From: Saprolegnia diclina VS20
Lineage: Eukaryota > Oomycota > Saprolegniomycetes > Saprolegniales > Saprolegniaceae
DNA: 64,000 bases
Assembly: GCF_000281045.1 (NCBI RefSeq)
Contig: NW_008246086.1
Coordinates: 450,118 to 514,117 of the forward strand
Direction: 5' to 3'
Shown: positions 39,125 to 48,800 of the stretch, piece after piece
Numbering within the stretch: position 1 is the stretch's first letter
Layout of the letters: each line of letters starts with the position of its first letter
The notes under the pieces: model-generated
What the model was told of the DNA's origin: nothing
Database searches by the model: none
Seen by the model: the letters and a program-made list of their open reading frames with translations, nothing else
Translations under genes and position numbers: made by a program

Positions 39125-40279
39125 CTACAACCGCAGCTTCTTCTTGGTCGGCTTGGCTGCATCCGCTTGGTTGCGCTTCTTGCCCTTGTCCGACATGCGC
39201 TTGGCAAGGCTCGCCTTGCCTTCCTCCACCTTGTTCCAGTACTGCCCCGTCGTCGTGCGGAAGCTGGCCTTGGGCGCGCCCGTGTCCAACTCGACGAGCA
39301 CCATACGGTTGCCAACCTGTACAACACGTGCACGTCAGCTGCGACCGATCACATGGCAGCAAAGGACTGCACCTTCATGCCACTCTTCTTCGTGGCGGCG
39401 ACGGCTTCGGCTTCGGTCTCAAACTCAACGTACCCAAATCCCTTTGAATTTTTCGTGTGGTTCCACACGGGCAGACGCACGCTAATGATCGTGCCGCAGG
39501 ACCTATGGAGAAATGGTTTTTGAGTTGCGCGAGGCTAGCACGAAGTGTGTACTCGAAGGCCTCCTTGACTTCGGCGTCCGTGATCTCGTACGGCAGCTGC
39601 TTGACAAAGACCGTCCGGCAGCCCTTGATGGCCTTTGTCGACTTGGACTTGGTCATGACCGCTTCGAGCGTGCGAGGCGTCTCGGCGGGGCGGACGCTTA
39701 AGTAGCTACATGCACGCTGCATGAGTCCTCGACCGCCTTCGCATGCGAGTAGTACCGCTTCATCATGTACTGGCCGTCCATGGCCAGCGCCTTCTTGGCG
39801 GCCTTGTCCGAGTCGAAGACGATGTGCGCGTACCCACGCGGCTTGCCCGAGTCCTGATACCTAATGCATCTCCATCAGCACTATAGGCGAAGAAGCGTGT
39901 GGCGTACCGGGGCATGCGCACTTCCTTGACTGCGCCGCAGGCCGAAAAGTGCGACACGAGCGCGCTCTCGTCGGCGTCGTACGAGATGCCCTCGACGTAC
40001 ACCGTTGCCTTGGTCTTCTCCTTGGCAGCTTGCTTGAGCTCGCTCGCATGGTCGTCCTGCGCAGCGCTACGGCGGCGTGAGCCACGATGGCGTAAAATGG
40101 AGGGACTACCTCTCAGTGTCCTGAACGGCGGTGGCATCCTCGTCGTCGTCGTCCGAGTCGCTGGCCTCCGAGTCTGATGCCGCTAGCACGGCCTCTTTGA
40201 CCTGCTTGGGCTTGGGCTTGAAGAAGGCCTTCTCGGTCTCGTCGTCGCTGCTGCTGTAGTCGCTCTCGTCGCTCGACAT
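39125..40279 (-). CDS. Nucleolin-like protein with two RRM domains
   Basis: Six exons: 40110-40279, 39908-40066, 39756-39860, 39553-39705, 39373-39502, 39125-39316, with introns of 43, 47, 50, 50, 56 nt, giving 302 residues. The N-terminus is Ser/Asp-rich and acidic (MSSDESDYSSSDDE; SDSDDDDED), like the acidic region of nucleolin and yeast Nsr1. RRM1 spans about 76-155 (RNP2 TVYVEGI, RNP1 KPRGYAHIVF). RRM2 spans about 174-252 (RNP2 TVFVKQL, RNP1 KGFGYVEF). The C-terminus is Lys-rich (KKRNQADAAKPTKKKLRL), a likely nucleolar localisation signal. A role in pre-rRNA processing is likely from architecture alone. Each RRM is split by an intron. Confidence 0.88.
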
Positions 40280-41381
40280 GGCTCGATGCGGTGCTGTGTG
40301 ATGTGTTCAACTCGCCAACCGAACCAATCTATTGGTGCTGTTTAAAACATGTTGTCAACACCAATGTGGAATGGTTTAAAACGAAACGCAGCGCTGCGGC
40401 GGGACATTCGGCACGGTTCGCCAGAGGTGCCGAGAGGCGTGACGTCGTGGCGTGGCCGCAGTATACCGTCGACGACAGCAGTAGCTCCGCGGCGATGCAG
40501 ATAACCTCTGCCATCCAATGTCATTGCACCCAGTGGCAAAGCAAGCTTTCGACCATGCGATGCACCGTGGCTTTGTGCCATCAACACTCGAATCTTGGAC
40601 AGCCCACGGTTCCTTGAACTCGGTACAGTATGCGTCGGACACACTACCCATCGTACGATGGTGGTGCGTGACGCGGCGACGGTGGCGCGGTGGCTACTGC
40701 CACCTCGTCAACGCAATTGCGCTTGTCGCGGTGCGCGTTGCACGGACCGGTATAGCCGCCTACAATGCGGCTTCCAACGCCAAACGCGAGAGGTACCGCT
40801 TGCACAGCGTTGGCAGGTCGGGTCACATCCTCACCGTCGCTGTGTGGCATCTTGGTGCCTGGCGAAGCGTGCTGATGTCGCCGCCGACCGCAAACGTGTT
40901 TAAAACACTGTTGGAAACACATTCGGACCAATCACGGGCAGCGGGGCCAATAATTGGAGGGGAATCGGAGGTCCCAGTCAAGTGCGAGGCAACCACCGCA
41001 CTTGATCGAGGGTGGTCGTGCCCCGTGTATTTTAATGAATTGATTTTAATGAAGCTTGGGCATTGTATGTAAAAGTTTGAAAAGAGATAAAATACGTGGG
41101 GCCCTGAGACAGCGCGCAAGGAGGGGTCAGCAAGAGGCAGGCGATGACGCCGCCGCTAAAGCGAGGGAAGTGCCCATTTGCATAATAATATTGCGGATTT
41201 TGGACGGCGCGTCCCATCATAAAAATGCACAAAATCCACATCACACTCGATATTTGTATGAAAAGGGAGCTAGGCGCAAAAAAACACTGGCAAGAAGGCA
41301 TCAAAAACATGCAAATTTTCTCGATGGCAGGAAAAAAAATCCTCGGGAATTCACTTTGTAATTTGGTTCATTTACGAGAGC
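40280..41381. other. 1.1-kb divergent promoter region between the RRM gene and dihydrolipoamide dehydrogenase
   Basis: No gene seen. Two partly similar GTTTAAAACA-containing stretches (about 40338-40381 and 40888-40933) lie in direct orientation. A direct repeat TTTTAATGAA occurs twice near 41030-41052. CCAAT boxes occur at both ends. Confidence 0.45.
41350..41366 (+). promoter_or_regulatory. Initiator-like element (dihydrolipoamide dehydrogenase)
   Basis: TTCACTTTGTAATTTGG lies 15 nt before the ATG and fits the initiator consensus. Confidence 0.5.
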
Positions 41382-41570
41382 ATGCTCGCCGTTCGTTCCA
41401 GCGCCCGCAAGTTCCTGCGCCCCAAGTTCGCGGCCGCCTTTAGCACCGGCTCGGACTACGACCTCGTCGTCGTCGGCGGTGGTCCCGGCGGCTACGTCGC
41501 CGCCATCAAGGCCGCGCAGCTCGGTCTCAAGACGGCCTGCGTCGAGTCGCGTGGCACGCTCGGTGGCACC

Positions 41571-41605
<35 letters not shown>

Positions 41606-42860
41606 CCTCAGCGCGACGCACAAGTACCATGCGGCCCAGCACGACTTCAAGAACGTTGGCATTGAAGTTGACGGCCTTCGCATCGACTTTGCCAAGCTCA
41701 TGGCCTCCAAGGACAAGAGCGTCAAGATCTTGACGGGCGGTATCGAGGGCCTCTTCAAGAAGAACAAGATCGACTACATCAAGGGTTTTGGCAAGATCGT
41801 CGCCAAGAACCAGGTCAGCGTTGCCCTCAACGACGGTGGCAACAAGACCGTCTCGACCAAGAACATCCTCATCGCCACCGGTTCCGAGGTCACGCCGTTG
41901 CCGCCGGTCCCGGTCGACAACGAGGCTGGCAAGATCATCGACTCGACGGGCGCGCTCTCGTTGAAGCGCATCCCGGAGCACCTTGTCGTCATTGGTGGCG
42001 GTGTCATTGGCCTTGAAATGGGTTCGGTCTACGGCCGCCTCGGCGCCAAGATCACGGTCGTCGAGTACGCTGACAAGATCTGCCCCACGATGGACTTTGA
42101 GACGGGCCGCGAATTCCAGAAGCTCCTCAAGAAGCAGGGCATGAACTTCCAGCTCGGCCAGAAGGTCACGGCCTCCAAGGTCGAGGGCGACAAGGTCACG
42201 CTCACGGTCGAGCCCGCCGCCGGTGGCGAGGCCACGACGATCGAGTGCGACACGGTCCTCGTCGCGACGGGCCGCCGCCCGTTCACCAAGGGTCTCGGCC
42301 TCGAGGAGATGGGCATCCAGACGGACAAGTTTGGCCGCATCCAGGTCGACCTCTCCAACTTCAAGACGAACGTCGACAACATCTTTGCCATCGGTGACTG
42401 CATTGAGGGCGCGATGCTTGCGCACAAGGCCGAGGAGGAAGGTATCTCGTGCGTCGAGTCGATCGCCGGCGGCCACGGCCACGTCAACTACAACGCGATC
42501 CCGGGCGTCGTGTACACGTTCCCCGAAGTCGCGTCCGTCGGCAAGACGGAGGAGGAGCTCAAGGCTGCCGGCGTGGCCTACAACGTCGGTAAGTTCCCGA
42601 TGATGGCCAACTCGCGCGCCCGCACGGTCGGCGAGACGGACGGCTTTGTCAAGATCCTCGCCGCCAAGGACGACGACAAGATCCTCGGTATCCACATCAT
42701 TGCGTCCAACGCCGGCGAAATGATCTCGGAGGGCGTCCTCGGCCTCGAGTACGGTGCGTCGGCTGAAGACATTGGCCGCACGTGCCACGCCCACCCGACC
42801 TTGAGCGAAGCCTTCAAGGAGGCCTGTAACGCGGCCTACGACAAGCCGATCAACTTCTAA
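41382..42860 (+). CDS. DLD: Dihydrolipoamide dehydrogenase (E3), mitochondrial
   Basis: FAD-dependent E3 subunit shared by the pyruvate, 2-oxoglutarate and branched-chain dehydrogenase complexes and the glycine cleavage system; it reoxidises dihydrolipoamide with NAD+. The gene has a single exon and encodes 492 residues. Residues 1-22 are a basic mitochondrial presequence (MLAVRSSARKFLRPKF). The FAD-binding Rossmann motif is VVVGGGPGGYVAA. The redox-active disulfide is Cys64-Cys69 (GGTCLNVGCIPSKALL). The NAD-binding motif is VIGGGVIGLEMGSVYGRLG. The second FAD contact is NIFAIGD. The dimerisation domain ends with the catalytic His-Glu pair in CHAHPTLSEAF. Strong C/G-ending codon bias suggests high expression; the antisense 497-codon ORF is a by-product of it. 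Confidence 0.98.
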
Positions 42861-43168
42861 ATTGTAACGTCGTACGATCCTGTGTCTGTACTTCTTGGGT
42901 CATCCTGGCGGCTTCACAGCCTCTAGCAGGCAGGCAGCGTGTCTTGGCTACGCAATGTGAGGACGCATGCTGCCTCCCGTCGGCTCTGTCGCCACAGTGC
43001 ATGCGGTCAAACCAGATCTTAGCTCGAGTCGTAACCGCAGAAATTGCGATCTGCTTGCGAATCTGATAGGCATTCCAGCCAATCCAAAGCGGCGACAAAA
43101 TTACAGTAGCCAATCAAAGAGGCCAACGATCCAGCCGTCCATACAGGCCATTTTGAGATTGCACTACG
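42861..43168. other. Intergenic region
   Basis: Separates two tandem plus-strand genes. GGCCATTTTGAGATTG at 43147-43162 resembles an initiator just before the next ATG. CCAAT-like sequences occur at 43078 and 43110. Confidence 0.5.
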
Positions 43169-44323
43169 ATGACCGAGACGCCGACGACTGCCCACGTAGA
43201 CGACGGACATAGGAACGTAGCATGATGCAGCTGGTATGCGTAGACGCCAAAGCGCCGCTTCCTCCTGTACGGAGGCACGGGCTGGATCGGCCAAAAGCTG
43301 ATGGCACTCCTCGCGAGCCAACGCGACCACTGCGACGTGGGACGCGCCCGACTCGAGGACCGCGCCGCTGTCGCTGCGTACGTCTATCGATGGCCAAGGA
43401 TGTTGGCTTAGCGCGAGCGTAGCGAAGTGCGCACGTTGGCGCCGACGCATGTCATCAACGCCGCCGGCGTCACTGGCCGGCCCAACGTCGATTGGTGCGA
43501 GACGCACCAAGCCGAGACGATTCGGTGCACACAATGAAATCTCTCGACCTACGCGCACATGCGTTTGCTATGTAGGGCCAACGTGGTCGGCTGCTTGAAC
43601 GTCGTCGACGTGTGCCACGAGGCGTCGCAGGACGGCCGCGTCACGCCGATCCACTGCACGGTCATTGGCTCGGGCTGCATCTTTACGTACGATGACGCGC
43701 ACCCGATGCACAGCGACAAGCTCTTCACCGAGGACGACCGCGGCAACTTTACCGGATCGTTCTACGCCAAGACCAAGGGCATGCTGGAAGAGGTCATCTT
43801 TGCATGTTCCTGCTCTCGCAAGATGGAACTATGATGGTAGATGCTGCGATCGTACCCGAATGTATGCGTCCTGCGCTTCCGCATGCCGCTCTCGGACGAC
43901 CTGCACGAACGAAGCCTCCTTACCAAGCTACTCCACTACCCCAAGGTACGCTACTGCGCTATAGAGCTATAAGGTTATATGGCAGATGCGGAGGTCATCA
44001 ACATCCCCAACTCGATCACGGTGCTGCACGATCTCTTGCCGGCGGTGGTGCTGCTCGCCAAGCAGCGGAACGTCGGCGTCTTCAACTTTACCAACCCCGG
44101 CGTCGTCTCGCACAACGAGCTCCTCGACTTGTACATCCAGTACATCGACAAGTCGTATGTCTACACCAACTTTGGGGCGGCCGACGAAGCCGCTTTGTGC
44201 CAGTCGCGCTCCAATGTCGCGCTCGACTCGTCCAAGCTCCAGGCGGCCCTGGGTTCGAATCTCGTGATCCCGCACATAACCGCGTCGCTCTACGCGCTCT
44301 TCCGCCGCATGGCGCAACACTAA
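43169..44323 (+). CDS. NRS/ER-like nucleotide-sugar 3,5-epimerase/4-reductase (rhamnose pathway)
   Basis: Six exons: 43169-43195, 43244-43377, 43423-43524, 43576-43792, 43841-43945, 43994-44323, with introns 45-51 nt, giving 304 residues, the length of plant NRS/ER. That enzyme converts UDP- or dTDP-4-keto-6-deoxyglucose to the L-rhamnose nucleotide in the cytosol. The NADPH-binding motif is LLYGGTGWIGQKL (residues 16-28). INAAGVTGRPNVDWCE is the RmlD/NRS-ER substrate region, and the SDR catalytic pair is Tyr151/Lys155 (FYAKTKGMLEE). Family blocks NVVGCLNVVDVC, GSGCIFTYDDAHP, VINIPNSITVLHDLLP and FNFTNPGVVSHNELL follow in order. The last intron uses a GGAG acceptor rather than TAG, the only one that keeps the frame. 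Substrate nucleotide is not determined. Confidence 0.9.
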
Positions 44324-44391
44324 GCTTTCAACATGTACACGCAGCCGAGGACAGTCAGTGGTGTTGAGAAAAAAAGCGCAGACCTACAAAC

Positions 44392-45040
44392 CTACAAGAT
44401 GACGCAGTTGGGCTCGCCGTCGACGGCAAGGAGCCCCGAGTCGCGCTCGATCTCCTTGATCAAGTACGTAAAGACTTCGTCTACAGCCGTCATAGTCAGC
44501 ATTGCCGTGTCAGAGAGGCAGCCGAACGTACTGATGTTTTCGTTTTGCTTGGCCGAGCACTCGGTGAACGGGCAGCCCCACGCCCGCGCAATGGCCTGCG
44601 CCTCGTCCGTCGACACTTGGCGGTTGCGGTCGAGGTCCGACATGCTCCCAATGAGCACGCGCGGCGGCTCCGACCCCAGCATGTTGATGAGCTTTTCGTT
44701 GATGAGCTTGAGCTTCTCAAACGACGTCCGCGACGTGATCGAGTAGACTAGGATGTAGCCGTGCACGCCGACGGACGCGGCCTGCGAGAAATGCGAGTAC
44801 TCGTCCTACGCTGCTATCAAGCGGCGGCGAGGCGACCGTGCGTCCTACCATGCCCGCGGTGTCGACAATGTCGGTGACAAAGTGGGCGTTCTTGAAGCGG
44901 ATCGTCTTGTGGAACGTGTTCTCGATCGTCGGGTCGTAGTTCTCCACGAACCGGTTCTCGACAAAGCACGTCGTCAGCGACGACTTGCCGACGCCCGGGT
45001 ACCCGAGCACCGTGAGCTTGCGCTGGACCTCCACGACCAT
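44392..45040 (-). CDS. RHEB: Rheb-type Ras GTPase with altered G-motifs
   Basis: Three exons, 44849-45040, 44532-44805 and 44392-44480, with introns of 43 and 51 nt; the 51-nt one is in frame and must be removed. The product is 184 residues, exactly the human RHEB length. Rheb activates TORC1 on lysosomal/vacuolar membranes. The effector loop FVENRFVENYDPTIENTF and GYILVYSITSRTSFE are Rheb-like. It ends in a CaaX box, Cys181 (CVIL), predicted to be geranylgeranylated. Oddities: the P-loop is GYPGVGKS (Rheb has Arg15-Ser16), the switch II Gln64 is Met (DTAGMDEY), and the guanine-specificity NKxD is SMSD (118-121). SAK is kept. In-frame sequence continues upstream to a possible acceptor (CTAATTAG), so an extra 5' exon is possible. 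Confidence 0.9.
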
Positions 45041-45811
45041 CTTCTTGTCCTGCTCGTCCGACTCGAAATGCCAAAAAGCAAAGTCGCCAACCGCCTCGTC
45101 CTAATTAGGATCCCGCACGCCGAATTTCAAAACGTTCAGGCACATGGCAAGCACAACCATGACCCACAACGATATCGGATAGCTCGCTATCCCATGTGGA
45201 TAGCAGGATTGGATAGCTCTTTGACGACAATAGCGATTGTGTATCCGAGAGCCTTCTGTGTGCTTTATACAGTACCACCCCGAACCTCGGCGGCGCTGCT
45301 GCCAAAGGCGCCGACAAGCCTACGTCATCCCGGTGGTGCCACCGCCTTGTCGTCATGTGGAGGCGCTCGGCCTCCACTCTGCGGTCGGCGGCAAGCTGGA
45401 CACGCGAGCACCATCGAGAACCGAGCCGCCGGTGGTTTGCAGCATGCTGCAATGAGAACTTGGGTACTACCTCCACTGTTGCTAGTTCGACCCTGATCCT
45501 TGGTCGTGCTGTCCCGCTGATGAACGCAACGTTATCGCGATAGCCCATGGCCTAGTCGCAGGGGCCTACTGGAGTGGAGTTGCCAACACCCTTGGTGCTC
45601 GAGGCTCGTTGTCGTTCGCAGGCCGACCTTTCTAGAGAGGGCTAGGGTTTGTACCGGGTGTCGTCGCTACCGGTAGCCCATCTGCAGACATATTGTGTTT
45701 CAATACGCCATGAAAGACGTGTTACGCATGTACTATATAACCATTCTGTTGTAAAACCAATGTAAGCTTGTCTGTATATTTGTCGGGAAGGTCTGCAGCG
45801 GTGGCGTCGCT
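45041..45811. other. Intergenic region upstream of Rheb
   Basis: No gene seen. Contains several GGATAGC units at 45174-45216 and an A/T-rich end (45690-45785) downstream of the ankyrin-TOG gene. Confidence 0.5.
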
Positions 45812-48800
45812 TCAGTAGGCGCTCGTCCTTGCGTACGACGCCCGTATACTCGCGCTGGTATACCCGTCGTCGCCGTCGTCGTCGTGATTGTTGTTGCTCG
45901 CGTGGCGGCTTTTCCGACGGGCCTTGACAAGCCCGGACGCGCCGCCCATCGCCGGCTCGTCCTCCGCGCGCAGTGGCTTCTTGTCGCTGAGCCAAAGCGG
46001 CACCGCGTCGCTGCCGCCCATGGCGACGGTCGGAATGCGCCCGTTCGCATTGTTGCACCCAGTGTCGTCCGTCTCGTCGTCGTCGTAGGCGAGGGAACCG
46101 TCGCGCGCCGAGTTGGGCGGCCGAATGCACACGTTCCCAAGCGCTTTCGTGTCGTCCAGCGGCACGGACCGCGGCGGCCGCAGCGCAGCGATGCGCCGGA
46201 CGTGCGACGCGCGCGAGCCGCGGACGACAACCACCGGGTCCTTCTTGATGTCGGCGCTGGCTTCGTCGTCGATGAACGTCTGGAGCTTCCGCTGGAGGAT
46301 GCCGGAGCAGACGGTGATGGCTTTGGACAAGGCGACCGCGTCGTGGGCTTGAAGGAGCTGGAGCACAGTGCGCGTGCAGTCGTGGACGTGGGCGCTCGGG
46401 TGGGGCAGGCACGATGAGCCGAGGAAGGGCACGACGTTCTCGACGCACAATATGTCCTTTTGCGCTGGCGGCGATGACGCGGTCTCTTGGAGCATCTCGT
46501 CCATGAGCTCGAGGCGGAGCGAGAGCTGCCACATGGTACAGAGATGGCTCTTGCGCTTCTCTTGCGGTGTCGCAGTGGGCGACAGCCGATCTTCCGGCGC
46601 GCTCAGGACCGCGTTCGAGACCACGTTTCGGCCAACCGCGTGGCGCTTGGCGGTGGCGCGAAGTAGCGCCATGACCTCGTGTCGCACGCGCACCGCCGGG
46701 TGCGACGCCTGCTGTAGGATGCTGCGGATCGTCGAGCTCAGAATCAAGTTGACGCCCCACTCGCCCCACGGAATCGCATACACAGCGTGCGCCGGCGCGT
46801 CAATGACAAGACCGAGGAGCCGGCACGTGGCAAGCGCCACCGGCGTCGCATTGTCGACGAGCAGCTGCTTGCAGAGGAGACAGAGGATCTCCCAAATACC
46901 CTTGAGCTTGGCGTCGTGGCCGCGCTTTGGTAGCCACTCGAGGAGCTGCAGCACGCCTTGGCTGCGCTTACTGCTCAATGGCGACGAGAGCAGCAAGCAG
47001 ACGTCGCAGCCAACGTACGCCTCCATCTTTTCCATGTCGACACCGTGGTGGCCGCGCGCCGACTCGACTTCGGGCGCGCCACCCGCTTGCAACGGCCTAC
47101 GCCCATTGGTCATTCAACCGGATGACGTCATCGGCATATGACGTGGCACACGTACGTGGCGTCTTTTTTGAGTTGCACAATGTTGCGCGTGATCGCCTCT
47201 CGAACCGTCGCCTTGAGGTTTGAGAGACACGCGCTGACGTCGACGGCGCCAAAACGAACGTCGGTGCCGCCCTTGGTCACGTCGTAGATGGCCGTGTACG
47301 CGGCGACGGCGGCGTTCCGGACGTCGACGTGCTTGTTTTCAAACGCCGGGACGACGACGGCGAGGACCGGTGCAACGTCGAGCGGCGTCGACTTGGCCGA
47401 CTCGCGCACGAGCGACGTGAGCAGCATGAGGATCTCGGCGATCGCGACCGGCGAGGACCCAAGCAACTGCGCATACTTGTCGAGGAGGAAGCCGCCGACA
47501 ATCGTGCCGCCAACATGCGGCAAGCCCGCTAGCGTGTGCAGTAGAGCAAACGAGTCGGACCGAATGCGCTGCTTCGAGTCGCCGAGTTTCTGGATCACGA
47601 CGTCAATGGCCGTGCGCAGCGTCGAGCGCACGACCACGTCGCCACCAGGGACAAGCGGCAAGAACTCGGTGGCCACCACTTGCATGAGCCGGAGCGCGCA
47701 CTGGTAGACGCGGGCGACCGTATCGTTCAAGAGGAGCTCGAGCGCTTCGGACAACACGAGGAGCGTCGTCGCATCGTGCGGCAAGGCGTCCGACGACTTG
47801 ACGGACGCAAGCACCGTCTTTTCGATCTCACGGACAGCGGCCTCGCGCTGGGCCCAGTTCTTATCGACGAGACAGCGCACGACGTTTTCGCCGAGTACGG
47901 GGAGGAGGCGCGCGCACTCGGTCTCTTGTTCGGGCGTCAGCGACGCGCCGTACGGCAACGCCGCGTCCCCATTGTCTACACATAACGACATCGATGCGTC
48001 CTCTATGTGCGCTTCGAAAATCGTCGTACTCGCAACGGGCGCCGAGAGCGAGACACTGGAGAGCGCGGGGCGGTGCTTGGTCGACGACCCGGAAGCGGTT
48101 GGCGGGCGCGGACCCGATGTGCCCGGGCGGATCGGGTCGACGGCAATGTCAAAGTCGTCGACGTCGTCCATGAGCAGATCGCTCTCAAGGACGCCCATTT
48201 CAACGAGCTTGGAAATGAGCTTTTGACGGGCGCCCCGCGCGAGGCCGTTGAGAAATGGCATGGTCGCTTGGCGGGCCACCTACACGACTCGAGTGAGCGA
48301 GAGGATGAGGGGAGGAGGGACCTTGAAGGCTTCGGAGAACACTTGGAGCGCGGCGTGGCGCACGGCTGGGTCCTTGTTCTCGCACGACGTGACCGCGGGC
48401 TGCAAGACTAGGCGCAGTGGGAGCGCGCCGCCGGCGTCTTTGACCCCAAACTCGAGCATGAGCTTGGCGAGCAGCGTGAGTTTGTTGGCGAGGAGCGTTG
48501 TCGACGTCGCGGCCGACGACGGGATCTCCTCGACGACCATTTCCGGCCCGATGAGGGTCTGCCGCGATAAAAACAGGAGCGCGTCTTCGCTCACGACTTG
48601 AAGCCGCGCCTTCGAGTCGCCCAGCCTACCACAGTTAGTAAGATCTTACTTGACGTTAGGAGCATGGCGTACTTGTGGACGATGCGCGAGATGAGCGGGC
48701 GCAGCACCTTTTGCAGCTCAGTCTGGCGCGGCCCGTCGACCGACCCGATGCCAATGAGGAATTCCATGAGCAGCCCGACGCCAGCTTCGTACTAGTGCAC

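Noticed and set aside
41301-42794. A 497-codon open frame antisense to dihydrolipoamide dehydrogenase
   Set aside because: Codon-bias shadow of the real gene.
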